64,000 nt of DNA from CAYOOP01 sp964405685 (GTDB lineage Bacteria; Pseudomonadota; Alphaproteobacteria; Rickettsiales; SXRF01). The stretch lies in assembly GCA_964405685.1 (NCBI GenBank), contig CAYOOP010000004.1, positions 62,001 to 126,000 on the forward strand, in the 5' to 3' direction. Below the pieces are notes generated by a model. That model was not told where the DNA came from and did no database searches. It worked only from the letters and a program-made list of their open reading frames with translations. The position numbers and the translations under genes are program-made. This document shows positions 9,102 to 17,672 of the stretch, piece after piece. The first letter of the stretch is position 1. Each line of letters begins with the position of its first letter.

Positions 9102-10142
9102 ATGACAAAGCGTTTTTATTCAGGAGCTAGAGAAACCTCGGGCAGCGCTGGCGCAGCCTCGAAAATGAAGAAGCTCGAAATGCAAAAGGGCGGCAAACTA
9201 CCGATCACTTCCTCGCAGCGCTATCAAATGATGATGGATGCAAAGATGGAGGAAGCTCGCAAAGAAAATAGCGGTAAATCCAAAAGCGTTTTCACTCCTC
9301 CCGGTGCTAAAAAATCAACCCGCGCCCTGTCGGAAAGGGCGGAGCAGGCGTTGAAAGAAATCGCCCAGCGCAAAGCCGCGAAGAAAGAAAAAGAACTGCG
9401 TCGCATGGTGCCGATCGTCCCCACGCACTATCAGGAAGGCCGGTTGGACGCCAAAGGCCGGATCTGGGATATTGCCAACAACCAGACACTTAAAATCAAC
9501 CCGAAAACCGGCAAGATCACGACGATGATGGGGTGGAGCATCGGCAAATACAAACCCAAATCGCTCATGAACAAGATGATGATTTCCGAGGCGATCAAAA
9601 AACACAGCCCGTACTATATCAAGCTCCGCCAGATGCAAATGTTGCAGGAGCAAGAACGTCTACGCGAAATGCAAATCGCACACGCGGCGGGTGACTCCAA
9701 CGCCATGGGCCTTGCCGGTCAAGCGATGCTTGCGCAACTCTACGGCGGCATCGATCCTAACAACCCCGACGCCGCAAACCACCCACATAATCTTGACATG
9801 TACCAGCGCTTCGGTGCCACGGCAAACGCGTGGGGCGTAATGAGCGGCAACGTGCATGGCACCTTCGCCGAAAACGTCCACGGCGGTTTTGCGGATAACG
9901 TCTGGGGCACAGCATCATCCAACGTATGGGGCGGCATCGGCGGCGGTTGGGGTGCTCAACGCGGTATGCGCATTTGGAATACCGGCTCGGTCGAACAGAA
10001 GAATTATTTGAAACCGCTGATCGCATTTTTTACCAGCTTCTTCAATTTGAAAGGCACGCACAATGCGTTCCGTAATGGCGGTGGCAGCAGTGGCGCCTTC
10101 CGCACGAGTGGCCGCACCGGTGGCGGTGGAGGCAGGCGCTAA
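9102..10142 (+). CDS. Unrecognised protein with charged helical N-terminus and Gly/Asn octapeptide repeats
   Basis: I do not recognise this 346-residue protein. The first 210 residues are highly charged, Lys/Met/Gln-rich and probably helical. Residues 250-281 are four imperfect octapeptides, each beginning NVHG or NVWG, followed by a Gly/Trp segment. The last 40 residues are Gly/Ser/Arg-rich. A TATAAT-like box at 9079-9084 and a strong ribosome binding site (AGGGAGGTGG) precede the ATG. Its TAA shares one base with the ATG of the next gene, so it heads a co-translated group with the two paralogous membrane proteins. A structural or envelope role is a guess. Confidence 0.7.
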   Translation: MTKRFYSGARETSGSAGAASKMKKLEMQKGGKLPITSSQRYQMMMDAKMEEARKENSGKSKSVFTPPGAKKSTRALSERAEQALKEIAQRKAAKKEKELRRMVPIVPTHYQEGRLDAKGRIWDIANNQTLKINPKTGKITTMMGWSIGKYKPKSLMNKMMISEAIKKHSPYYIKLRQMQMLQEQERLREMQIAHAAGDSNAMGLAGQAMLAQLYGGIDPNNPDAANHPHNLDMYQRFGATANAWGVMSGNVHGTFAENVHGGFADNVWGTASSNVWGGIGGGWGAQRGMRIWNTGSVEQKNYLKPLIAFFTSFFNLKGTHNAFRNGGGSSGAFRTSGRTGGGGGRR

Positions 10143-11053
10143 TGGAAGATAAAAAACTCGCAAACCCCATGCCGCAGGTTCCAGACGCACCGCCTACCAC
10201 CAAGACGATTGGTGAGAAAATCTGGAACACCACAACGTATGTTGGCGTGAACTACCTGGCCAACTTAGCCCTGTCGCTGGTGATCTGGGATTTCTGCAAA
10301 AGCGGCCATGGCCGCCATGCTGTCAACGGTTTTGCAACCAGCGCCTCTGAAGTGCTTAAAGCATTTGGCATGGATGCTGTACACGCCGAACGCGGTGCAC
10401 AAACTGCCGCCGTCATGGCGTGCTCGCCACTGGGTGGCCACGTGACGATGGTGCCGGTGAAATATCTGGAAGACCATGCGCGCTACATCACCCATCGCCT
10501 CAATCAAATGCTTGATGGCAATTACAAATACAAAGATCTGCAAGCGACGATTGACACGCCGGAAGCCGACCTCCCGGCGTTGGTCGATGAACCCAACAAG
10601 CAAAGCTGGGGGCAAATTGCCGCGCGGCGCGCTTTGGCATGGGCGTCGGTAACCGCAGCAGGGACAGCTCTGAACCAGTTCCAGAACGGCAAATACCACG
10701 ATATGTTGGAGAGCAACACCATTAAGGGGACCAACAAGCTGATTGATTTAACCGGCAGCACAAGCCTCAAAAAACTTAGCCAGACACAAACATTTGAACG
10801 CTACAACAAGCTGTTTGCGCTCGATATGTATTTTACCGTGATCACCTCTGCAGTGGTCGCCGCTACCAAGCGCATGTTCGGAGAGGGAACCGAAATTGCG
10901 GAAATACACAAACATCCGGAAGTACTCTGCAAGCCAACCGTCATTATCAAAAACCAAAACACGTTGAGCAAAGCACCCGATGATTTAGTGGCACGCGCCA
11001 GCTTCGTCGAAGCACTCAACCGCCATAGCCCAGACCATCATTTGTCGGTATAG
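10142..11053 (+). CDS. Unrecognised membrane-associated protein, paralogue 1
   Basis: The 303-residue product and its downstream neighbour share several blocks in the same order: a hydrophobic segment near residues 35-55 (YVGVNYLANLALSLVIWDF), a GGHV.MVP.K.LED....I.HR.N block, QSW..I..RRA, a second hydrophobic stretch near 215-240, and a C-terminal RASFVEALNR.SP motif. I know no named family with these features. Overlap with the upstream gene and a two-base gap to the next make this one operon. The shared terminal motif may be a binding tag or targeting signal, which is inference. Confidence 0.7.
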   Translation: MEDKKLANPMPQVPDAPPTTKTIGEKIWNTTTYVGVNYLANLALSLVIWDFCKSGHGRHAVNGFATSASEVLKAFGMDAVHAERGAQTAAVMACSPLGGHVTMVPVKYLEDHARYITHRLNQMLDGNYKYKDLQATIDTPEADLPALVDEPNKQSWGQIAARRALAWASVTAAGTALNQFQNGKYHDMLESNTIKGTNKLIDLTGSTSLKKLSQTQTFERYNKLFALDMYFTVITSAVVAATKRMFGEGTEIAEIHKHPEVLCKPTVIIKNQNTLSKAPDDLVARASFVEALNRHSPDHHLSV

Positions 11054-11055
11054 CC

Positions 11056-11946
11056 ATGTCCGTTACTTCTTCACACACAACGGACGAAAATTCCTCGCCT
11101 GAATGCGAAAAGCCGCCGTGCGAGAGCAAGGGCGAGCGCGTGTTCAATTACGCGACCTACACCGGCATCGGCTTTTTGCTGAACCTGGGCTTAAGCGTTG
11201 CGATCACCGATTATTTCACCCACGGCAAGGGCAGCACCCTTTTGCGGGCGTTAAGCAAACACAGCGCCAATCTATTGCATGATGTCAGCGGCGCCTCTGC
11301 CGCCAAGCTGGAAAACACGACCTATGGTTTTCTAAAAACCAATGCGCTGCAATCCGGCGGCCACGTGGTGATGGTGCCGATCAAATTGCTGGAGGACAGC
11401 AAACGCCACATCGTCCACCGCATCAACCGCTTCCTCGGTGTCGATCAACCCATCTTAAAAGACGGCAAAGAAGTGCCGATGGCACAGTTGAAAGAAGAAG
11501 AGCTGCCCGAACTCTTCGAAGACCAGCCCAAACAAAGCTGGTGGAACGTCATCCTGCGCCGTGCCACGGGCCTGGTGTTCACCACCGCCATCGGCACAGG
11601 GCTTGGCGAAGAACGCCTGCAAAAAGTAGAACACACGCTGACGGATAAAATGTTCCTGCCCGCGTTGCGGAAACTTCCCTCACCCGCTGTTCAGAACCTC
11701 GCCAATAACGACACTTTCGCACGTTACGCGCGGCTCGTTTCGCTGGATCAATTCTTCACCCTCATCACCTCCACCGTCACCTACATCACCAATGGCGCGA
11801 AGAAGCACGAAAAAGCACCTGCACCAACCACGATCGTACAATCAATTCCACCCTTGCCCTTGGCTATGAGTGATGAAGCCTCCAAACGCGCGAGCTTTGT
11901 AGAAGCGCTGAATCGTGGTTCGCCCAACGCTGAAATGGCGGTGTAG
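11056..11946 (+). CDS. Unrecognised membrane-associated protein, paralogue 2
   Basis: This 296-residue protein is a clear paralogue of the upstream product. It shares the N-terminal hydrophobic segment (YTGIGFLLNLGLSVAITDYF), GGHVVMVPIKLLED followed by HRINRFL, QSWWNVILRRA, and the closing KRASFVEALNRGSP. Identity is moderate, so the duplication is not recent. Both carry a disordered charged N-terminus before the first hydrophobic segment. No catalytic motif is visible. It lies two bases after paralogue 1. Confidence 0.7.
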   Translation: MSVTSSHTTDENSSPECEKPPCESKGERVFNYATYTGIGFLLNLGLSVAITDYFTHGKGSTLLRALSKHSANLLHDVSGASAAKLENTTYGFLKTNALQSGGHVVMVPIKLLEDSKRHIVHRINRFLGVDQPILKDGKEVPMAQLKEEELPELFEDQPKQSWWNVILRRATGLVFTTAIGTGLGEERLQKVEHTLTDKMFLPALRKLPSPAVQNLANNDTFARYARLVSLDQFFTLITSTVTYITNGAKKHEKAPAPTTIVQSIPPLPLAMSDEASKRASFVEALNRGSPNAEMAV

Positions 11947-11950
11947 TCAT

Positions 11951-12667
11951 ATGGACAGTATAATTCCAAAAACGCTTGAAGATACTGCAATTCTGTTAAA
12001 GAAATTCGCAGAAGAGATTGTAAAAGAGTGCAATGTAACGCACTGTCCACCCCTGTATTTTACTGACGCAACACAACCATCGCTTACATTCAAACCTACA
12101 GACGAGTTTTACGCACACGGGGATCACGCTTATTTACTCTTTTACCTCCTGAACGATCATGAGTATGAATCTCTTGACAAGATTAGGAAGTACTTAGACG
12201 CTCTAAAGAACAATGGGGTGCAACCCTTGCACTTCCATCATTGCGACAATACGGGTGACAATGTCATCGCCGTTGACATCACACCCATCCTGGAAAACCC
12301 ACAGCCGCTTTCTAAAATTCTCATACCTAAGCCAAGGCTCTTAGACAGGCGAGAATGTTTACTGGAGGCAGCACAAGCACTCAAGTTCCTCGGCGTTTTA
12401 GCTACAGTAGACGGCGTCAACCGCATGATCACTGCGCCTATGCCCAATCCCGATATGTCAGAACAAGAGCAAACGCACCAACGAAATCAAAGAAGATACC
12501 AACTTAACACAGGGCTAGTAAATTTTCTAACAGGCAACGGTGTCACCATGCTAGGAGAGGGATTAGACAGAAGAATTATCGCGTCGCCAGGCGCACGAAG
12601 AAAGCCATGGCAAGAGACCATCGCTGATCAACTACAGACGTGCAGTCACGACATCATGAAACACTAG
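11951..12667 (+). CDS. Hypothetical protein
   Basis: I do not recognise this 238-residue soluble protein. The ATG at 11951, four bases after the previous stop, is chosen over an upstream in-frame codon that would overlap that gene. The visible composition is ordinary, with several His/Cys residues in the middle (LHFHHCDN) and a basic C-terminal third. It converges with the 12679 gene on the other strand. It is the last member of the rightward group that begins at 9102. Confidence 0.6.
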   Translation: MDSIIPKTLEDTAILLKKFAEEIVKECNVTHCPPLYFTDATQPSLTFKPTDEFYAHGDHAYLLFYLLNDHEYESLDKIRKYLDALKNNGVQPLHFHHCDNTGDNVIAVDITPILENPQPLSKILIPKPRLLDRRECLLEAAQALKFLGVLATVDGVNRMITAPMPNPDMSEQEQTHQRNQRRYQLNTGLVNFLTGNGVTMLGEGLDRRIIASPGARRKPWQETIADQLQTCSHDIMKH

Positions 12668-12678
12668 GGGTTAGAAAC

Positions 12679-13218
12679 TTATGGTGTCCCAGGCGCTTTG
12701 TTGCTCATAGGCGTGCGGCCAAACTTTGCTAAAGCGTCCAGAACATTTACTAACCTGTCTGGACCATGCTTGAAATGTAGGCGACCACCTGGCCATTGAT
12801 CTGGTTCGACGCCTTGTTTTTTTAACGTTTTCATACATTCATTGGACAAATCAACACTGTCAAAAGCAATCCAACCTTCAAAACATTCCGTCCACTTGAG
12901 AGCGCCAGGGTTGTAATCTATGTCTACATGTCCTCCCTTGAACGAAAAAGTAGCCCTATGGATAATTTCAGGATTCAGATCTTCGTAACGCTGAGGAAGT
13001 GGTGGGTCGAATCTACCTGCATAGGCTTTATAAAGACTATTATAAGCACGCAACATTACGGACGTCGCAAACCCATTCATTGAATCTCTACTCTGCCCCT
13101 CTGTATGCCCATCATCTCTAACAGCCAGTTGGAACTGCGCTAGTAACGATCGTAAGTCAACACTCGCATCCTTTACCATCTGACTGGTAACAGCTGGCAG
13201 CAACTCATTCTCGGACAT
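12679..13218 (-). CDS. Hypothetical protein downstream of recA
   Basis: The 179-residue product is soluble and matches no family I know. It starts six bases after the recA stop on the same strand, so it could be cotranscribed with recA. The segment LKKQGVEPDQWPGGRLHFKHG is loosely like a part of the convergent neighbour at 11951 (LDALKNNGVQPLHFHH), which suggests a shared small domain; that resemblance is short and may be chance. Confidence 0.6.
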   Translation of the reverse strand: MSENELLPAVTSQMVKDASVDLRSLLAQFQLAVRDDGHTEGQSRDSMNGFATSVMLRAYNSLYKAYAGRFDPPLPQRYEDLNPEIIHRATFSFKGGHVDIDYNPGALKWTECFEGWIAFDSVDLSNECMKTLKKQGVEPDQWPGGRLHFKHGPDRLVNVLDALAKFGRTPMSNKAPGTP

Positions 13219-13224
13219 ACAAAT

Positions 13225-14259
13225 CTAAGCCGCTTCTTCCTCGGCCATTTCCTTGACGTCGCCTTTTAGGGCTTCAGACAGGCCCGCAGCGTTCTCGCGG
13301 ATTTTTGTTTCGATTTCATCCGCGATTTTTGGGTTGTCTTTCAGGAATTGCTTGGCATTTTCTTTGCCCTGGCCGATGCGCTGATCTTTGTACGAGAACC
13401 ACGAGCCGGATTTTTCGATGAGGCCGGCTTTGATGCCAAGCTCAATCAGCTCGCCCATTTTTGAGATGCCTTCGCCGTACATGATCTCGGTTTCCACAAT
13501 GCGAAACGGCGGCGCTACTTTGTTTTTGACGACCTTGATGCGCGTAGCGTTGCCGATGACTTCTTCTTTGTCTTTAATGGCACCAATACGGCGGATGTCG
13601 ATACGCACCGAGGCATAGAATTTCAGAGCGTTGCCGCCGGTCGTGGTTTCGGGATTGCCGAACATCACACCAATTTTCTGGCGGATCTGGTTGATGAAAA
13701 TAACGGTGCATTGCGTACGTGAAATGCTGCCGGTCAGCTTACGCAGTGCCTGGCTCATCAGGCGGGCTTGCAAGCCCATGTGCGAATCCCCCATCTCACC
13801 TTCAAGCTCGGCTTTGGGCACGAGTGCAGCCACGGAATCCACCACAATCACATCCACCGCGCCGGAACGCACAAGCGTATCAGCGATTTCGAGCGCCTGT
13901 TCGCCACTGTCAGGTTGCGAGATGAGCAAATTGTCCACATTCACGCCAAGTTTGCGGGCGTATACAGGGTCCAGCGCGTGTTCCGCATCAATAAATGCGC
14001 ACGTGCCGCCTTTTTTCTGCGCTTCGGCGACGATATGCAGCGTCAGCGTCGTTTTACCGGAGCTTTCGGGGCCAAAAATCTCAATCACCCTGCCCTTCGG
14101 GATGCCGCCGACGCCAAGCGCGATGTCCAGCGCCAGCGAGCCGGTCGGAATGGTTTCAATCACCAGCGTTTCCTGTTCGCCCATGCGCATAATTGAGCCT
14201 TTACCAAAGGCTTTCTCAATTTGCGACAGCGCGGTTTCCAGTGCTTTGTTCTTGTCCAT
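13225..14259 (-). CDS. recA: Recombinase RecA
   Basis: RecA forms filaments on single-stranded DNA, drives strand exchange and activates the SOS response. The 344-residue product has the normal length and all expected motifs: Walker A GPESSGKT at residues 63-70, DAEHALDP, VIVVDSVAALVP as Walker B, the L1/L2 region with NQIRQKIGVMFGNPETTTGG, and an acidic C-terminus. I looked upstream for an alphaproteobacterial LexA box (GTTC-N7-GTTC) and found only one half, so SOS control is not supported by what I can see. Confidence 0.98.
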   Translation of the reverse strand: MDKNKALETALSQIEKAFGKGSIMRMGEQETLVIETIPTGSLALDIALGVGGIPKGRVIEIFGPESSGKTTLTLHIVAEAQKKGGTCAFIDAEHALDPVYARKLGVNVDNLLISQPDSGEQALEIADTLVRSGAVDVIVVDSVAALVPKAELEGEMGDSHMGLQARLMSQALRKLTGSISRTQCTVIFINQIRQKIGVMFGNPETTTGGNALKFYASVRIDIRRIGAIKDKEEVIGNATRIKVVKNKVAPPFRIVETEIMYGEGISKMGELIELGIKAGLIEKSGSWFSYKDQRIGQGKENAKQFLKDNPKIADEIETKIRENAAGLSEALKGDVKEMAEEEAA

Positions 14260-14345
14260 AACGGCTCCCTGTTTGAATGTGAGCGGTTAAGCTACTACTT
14301 GGGGTAGCCGGTTGCAAGAGAGAAAGAACGATAGGTAAGTTATTC

Positions 14346-14412
14346 AAAGCCAGTAGGCTTTGTCAGCCCTGAGCTATGCTTCATGCGGTTTCCAGGAGGA
14401 AATCGCGGAAGC
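14346..14412 (+). repeat. Twin-hairpin AGNA-loop repeat, copy B1
   Basis: Hairpin I is AAAGCC-AGTA-GGCTTT (14346-14361). A 23-base linker follows, reading GTCAGCCCTGAGC..GCTTCAT, and then hairpin II is a 9-bp stem with an AGGA loop (14385-14406), followed by GGAAGC. Copies B2 and B3 before tRNA-Met have the same plan with different stem sequences. It lies between the end of atpF and the start of recA. On the opposite strand it could serve as the atp operon terminator, but it has no T-run. Confidence 0.75.
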
Positions 14413-14421
14413 GATTAAATG

Positions 14422-14919
14422 CTAATGCATCTTCCGATCAAAATCAGACACGACAAAACGCACCATTTCGTCGCCGGACATGGTGCGGAAATGGTCGGCC
14501 ACCAGGGATTTGGCGGCGGCAATGGTGATATCCACCACGTGGTTGCGCACCTGGGTGAGTGCGGCTTTTTCTTCATCAGCAAGACGCTTGTTCATTTGCT
14601 CAATGCGTTTTTCCATCGAGGCTTTCAGCTCGGCTTCGGCGTTCGCGATCATCCCATCCGCCTGCTTATGCGCCGCCATGATGATGGCTTCGGCTTCTTT
14701 GACGCTGGCGAGGCTTTTTTGCGTATATTCCGCAAGCAGAGCTTCGGCTTCCGCACGCAGCGCCGCAGCTTGCTTTAATTCCGCATCAATCTTCTCAGAA
14801 CGCTTATCCAGCGCACTCCCCGCGCCGCGCACCATTTTACGACCAAACAACGCAAACAATACTACGAACGCAACGGTAACCCACAGCAGCGGATTTTCTA
14901 AAGCAAAGAACTCTTCCAT
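14422..14919 (-). CDS. atpF: ATP synthase Fo subunit b
   Basis: The 165-residue product has one N-terminal membrane helix (about residues 8-30, LLWVTVAFVVLFALFG) followed by a long charged helix typical of the peripheral stalk, with ALDKRSEKIDAELKQAAALRAEAEALL. It joins the Fo motor to the F1 head together with b'. It is the last gene of the leftward atpI-atpB-atpE-atpF'-atpF operon. The F1 genes are not in the window, as is usual in alphaproteobacteria, where the Fo genes are in a separate operon. Confidence 0.93.
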   Translation of the reverse strand: MEEFFALENPLLWVTVAFVVLFALFGRKMVRGAGSALDKRSEKIDAELKQAAALRAEAEALLAEYTQKSLASVKEAEAIIMAAHKQADGMIANAEAELKASMEKRIEQMNKRLADEEKAALTQVRNHVVDITIAAAKSLVADHFRTMSGDEMVRFVVSDFDRKMH

Positions 14920-14931
14920 AATAGAACCTAC

Positions 14932-15414
14932 CTAGTTTGATGCTGCAAGTGCTTTAGCAGTTTTTGTGCCATCGGGCCGCGCGCCTGAGAAACGCTCGAC
15001 AATATCCGCCACCAACTCGCCCGTGTGCGCTTCCAATTCTTTTTTGAGTTGGTCGCTATGCGCACGAAGATTGGTTTCCGCTTCCTTGATCCGCGTGTTC
15101 ATACGCTGATCAATTTGCTTTTGCGCGGTGGCCGAATTGTCGCGGATTTTTGCTTCCGCATCGGTAAACACCGCCTGGCTGCGCGCACGCGCATCGGCCA
15201 ATGTCTGCTCATAGCGCAACCGCACCTCTTCGGCGCTGCGCTTGAAGCTCTCAGCCTCAGAAACAGCCACAGATTTAAATGTCTCGCGGCCTTCGATGGC
15301 GGAAACCAACCGTGGCAACACTGAGTACTTCAGCACCAGGTGCATAAACACCACGGCAATGACCAGCCAAAACAGCTGCGAGGCGAACCAGGTGGGGTCG
15401 AGCTGCGGGAGCAT
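14932..15414 (-). CDS. atpG: ATP synthase Fo subunit b'
   Basis: This is the second b-type stalk subunit, found in alphaproteobacteria and phototrophs. From ATG 15414 it has 160 residues, starting MLPQLDPTWFASQLFWLVIAV, with a single membrane helix and then a coiled stalk helix. The TTG at 15426 would overlap atpE, so ATG 15414, directly after the atpE stop, is preferred. The gene for subunit b follows 12 bases downstream. Confidence 0.92.
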   Translation of the reverse strand: MLPQLDPTWFASQLFWLVIAVVFMHLVLKYSVLPRLVSAIEGRETFKSVAVSEAESFKRSAEEVRLRYEQTLADARARSQAVFTDAEAKIRDNSATAQKQIDQRMNTRIKEAETNLRAHSDQLKKELEAHTGELVADIVERFSGARPDGTKTAKALAASN

Positions 15415-15415
15415 G

Positions 15416-15646
15416 TTACTTCGCAATAGAAATCATGATCGCAACGACGAATGCGAGCAGACCCATGAACTCTGCGAATGCCGCACCGATGAACGCCGGA
15501 ACCATGAGCTGGTTCTTAGCCGAAGGGTTGCGAGCCAGGCCATCGACCAATGCGCCGAATACCAGACCTACGCCGATTGCAGCGCCGAGCATACCGAGCG
15601 TTGCCAAACCCATCCCTACAAATTTAAGTGCCATATCGCCTTCCAT
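15416..15646 (-). CDS. atpE: ATP synthase Fo subunit c
   Basis: The 76-residue product forms two membrane helices. The first has the Gly-rich AAIGVGLVFGALVDGLARNP with the conserved RNP loop, and the second carries the ion-binding Glu in AAFAEFMGLL. The residues around that Glu do not show the pattern expected of a sodium-binding ring, so protons are the likely ion. ATG 15646 has a good AAGGAG ribosome binding site; the upstream TTG does not. Confidence 0.96.
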   Translation of the reverse strand: MEGDMALKFVGMGLATLGMLGAAIGVGLVFGALVDGLARNPSAKNQLMVPAFIGAAFAEFMGLLAFVVAIMISIAK

Positions 15647-15672
15647 AGTCAATCTCCTTTTAGTGTTGTTAA

Positions 15673-16413
15673 TTAGTGGCCGTGCAACGCATCATTCAAA
15701 TAAACACACGTCAAAACGGTAAAGATATAGGCTTGCAGGATTGCAACCCCAATTTCAAAGCCGGTGAGCAAAATCAGCAAGGCAAACGGCGCAACGCCGG
15801 CGATGCCAATCGTGCCGACAAACCCAGCCGCAATTTTAAGCAGCGTGTGCCCGGCCATCATGTTCGCGGCCAGACGAATGGAGAGCGACACAGGCCGCGC
15901 GAGATACGAAATCACCTCGATCGGATAAATCAGCCAGATCATCCACCACGGCGTGCCGTGCGGCAGGAAATAGTGCAAAAACCCGCCTATGCCCTGTTTA
16001 AAAATCATAATCAAGGTAGTGGCCAGGAACACGCAGGCAGCCAATGCAAACGTCACAATAATATGGCTCGTCGTCGTAAACGACACCGCAGGGATCATCC
16101 CCAGCAGATTCGCGAAGAGAATGAAGACAAACAAGCTAAACACATAAGGGAAATATTTGAGCGATTCTTTGCCCGAAATATCGCGCAGCGTATTGGAAAC
16201 CATTTCCACCATAATTTCCGCCATGCCCTGCCAGCGGCCGGGAACGGCAGCAAGACGCTTGCCACCTACGCTTAAGAATAATAGCGCGCCCGCAACCGCC
16301 AAAACCATCCAAAGCGACGCGTTAGTAAAGCTAACGTCGTAGCCAAACACGTTCAGCGGTACGATGGGGTGTACTTCAAATTGTGCAAGCGGAGAATGGT
16401 GTTCAGCGGACAT
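15673..16413 (-). CDS. atpB: ATP synthase Fo subunit a
   Basis: The 246-residue product is the integral membrane stator of the proton channel. It has five or six hydrophobic segments, and the essential Arg lies in SLSIRLAANMMAGH. The final helix with ILQAYIFTVLTCVYLNDALHGH is typical of bacterial subunit a. It lies between atpI and atpE in the expected order. Confidence 0.96.
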   Translation of the reverse strand: MSAEHHSPLAQFEVHPIVPLNVFGYDVSFTNASLWMVLAVAGALLFLSVGGKRLAAVPGRWQGMAEIMVEMVSNTLRDISGKESLKYFPYVFSLFVFILFANLLGMIPAVSFTTTSHIIVTFALAACVFLATTLIMIFKQGIGGFLHYFLPHGTPWWMIWLIYPIEVISYLARPVSLSIRLAANMMAGHTLLKIAAGFVGTIGIAGVAPFALLILLTGFEIGVAILQAYIFTVLTCVYLNDALHGH

Positions 16414-16452
16414 GAGATAGTGAGTTTGTTAAAAATGCCGCGTGTTTTTAGC

Positions 16453-16737
16453 TTAATTTGAGGTCTTGTCAAGCCTATCCATCGCCCGTTTCATATTGAC
16501 GATTCCGGCCGCAAACCCCACGAATATAAAGACAATTAGAAGCCATGGGGAGCTATTGAGCCAGCGGTCCACCCCATAGCCGATGGCAGCGCCCACCAGT
16601 ACGCCGGCTAAAAGCTCAATGGAAAGCCGCATGGCAATGGCCATCTGCCCGGCATCCCCAGCGATTCTTTCTTCCGGCTTTTCAGCGCCTTTTAACTCAT
16701 CAATCCGACTTTGCAGGTCTTTGAGTGGATCAGTCAT
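16453..16737 (-). CDS. atpI: ATP synthase accessory protein AtpI
   Basis: The 94-residue product has two membrane helices (about residues 35-54 and 64-82, with LLAGVLVGAAIGYGVDRWL and LLIVFIFVGFAAGIVNM) in the AtpI/F1Fo-assembly family pattern. AtpI assists c-ring assembly and is the normal first gene of this operon. ATG 16737 is preferred to the GTG two codons upstream because AAGGTG lies just before it. Confidence 0.88.
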   Translation of the reverse strand: MTDPLKDLQSRIDELKGAEKPEERIAGDAGQMAIAMRLSIELLAGVLVGAAIGYGVDRWLNSSPWLLIVFIFVGFAAGIVNMKRAMDRLDKTSN

Positions 16738-16760
16738 TTTCACCTTGGTTTGTTAAGAAT

Positions 16761-16923
16761 CCCTCTCCCGCGTGCGGGAGAGGGCAACGAAGCTTCGATT
16801 TTCTTCTTCAGAAAATCGTTAGCGAAGTGGGAGAGGGCATAGAAATCTTCCCTCTCCAAGGTTTTGTAAGCTCGCTCGCGCTTCACTAACAAAACCTGTC
16901 CTCTCCCGCAAGCGGGAGAGGGG
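16761..16923. repeat. Intergenic GC-rich palindromic repeat, copy A3
   Basis: This repeat begins with the palindrome CCCTCTCCCGC..GCGGGAGAGGG and ends with CCTCTCCCGC..GCGGGAGAGG. Between them is an inverted pair around GATTTTC..GAAAATC and a further GGGAGAGGGC unit. It is related to A1 and A2 by the outer palindromes but has a different middle. It lies upstream of atpI and downstream of the DsbA-like gene. Confidence 0.75.
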
Positions 16924-16934
16924 AAAGACAATCG

Positions 16935-17636
16935 TTATTTCAGCGCTTCCTCAATCATCGCGCTAATGTCTTCCACCGCTGGTTTTTCAGGCTGTTTGCC
17001 GTTGATGAAAATCATCGGCGTGCGGTTCACCTTCAGCACCTCCGCCGCTTCTTTCACACTGGCTAGAATGCGCGCTTCAATTTCTTTATCCGCCAGACAC
17101 GCATCCACCATTTCAAGGCTCACGCCACCGACTTGCGCCATCGGCTTCATCGCGCCGACGAAATCCTTCTCAAACGCCCATTTGTCCTGCGCATTAAAGA
17201 GTACGCGATTAAAGGCATAGTAGCGATCAGCACCTTCTTTATCACCAATACACATCACCAACTCCGCACCCTTCATCGCCGGTTCATTGAGTGGAAATTG
17301 GCGGAGAATGTAAAACGCTTTGCCGGTATCGACATATTTTTCTTTGATAATCGGCACCACATCCGCGCTGAAATGCGCGCAATGCGGGCACGAGAGCGAG
17401 GCATATTCCACAATGGCAACTTTTGCTTTCGGGTCGCCCATCACAAAATCCCCCGGATGCGGCAGGTTTTCAAGCGGCGCGCTAGCAGAGCGGTCCATGT
17501 GCTTCTCAGCAATTTTCTCTTGCACAGCAGGCGACGTCTTAGCAATCAACTCGCTGATTTTCCCGCCACCTAGCACAATCACGCCAGCGGCGACCAAAAT
17601 AAAAAGACCCAGTTTTTTCTTCCCCATAGGCGTCAT
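16935..17636 (-). CDS. DsbA-family thiol:disulfide oxidoreductase, membrane anchored
   Basis: The 233-residue product has an uncleaved-looking N-terminal helix (about residues 8-24) and then a thioredoxin-fold DsbA domain with active site CPHC at residues 83-86 and the cis-Pro loop NRTPMIFINGK. Two further cysteines (in VMCIGDKEG and DACLAD) sit in the helical insert. This layout matches the Com1/BdbD-like DsbA proteins of alphaproteobacteria, which act outside the cytoplasmic membrane. ATG 17636 has AGGAG before it. Confidence 0.9.
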   Translation of the reverse strand: MTPMGKKKLGLFILVAAGVIVLGGGKISELIAKTSPAVQEKIAEKHMDRSASAPLENLPHPGDFVMGDPKAKVAIVEYASLSCPHCAHFSADVVPIIKEKYVDTGKAFYILRQFPLNEPAMKGAELVMCIGDKEGADRYYAFNRVLFNAQDKWAFEKDFVGAMKPMAQVGGVSLEMVDACLADKEIEARILASVKEAAEVLKVNRTPMIFINGKQPEKPAVEDISAMIEEALK

Positions 17637-17672
17637 ATACGTCTCCTGTTGTTGAGCGTGGGAGCCTAGCAG

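Noticed and set aside
14260..14345. LexA box in front of recA
   Set aside because: Only one GTTC half-site is present at the needed spacing; the second half (CTTG) does not match.
15676..16275. 199-codon rightward frame opposite atpB
   Set aside because: It is a mirror of the real atpB gene, with a His/Arg/Gln-rich composition typical of antisense frames.
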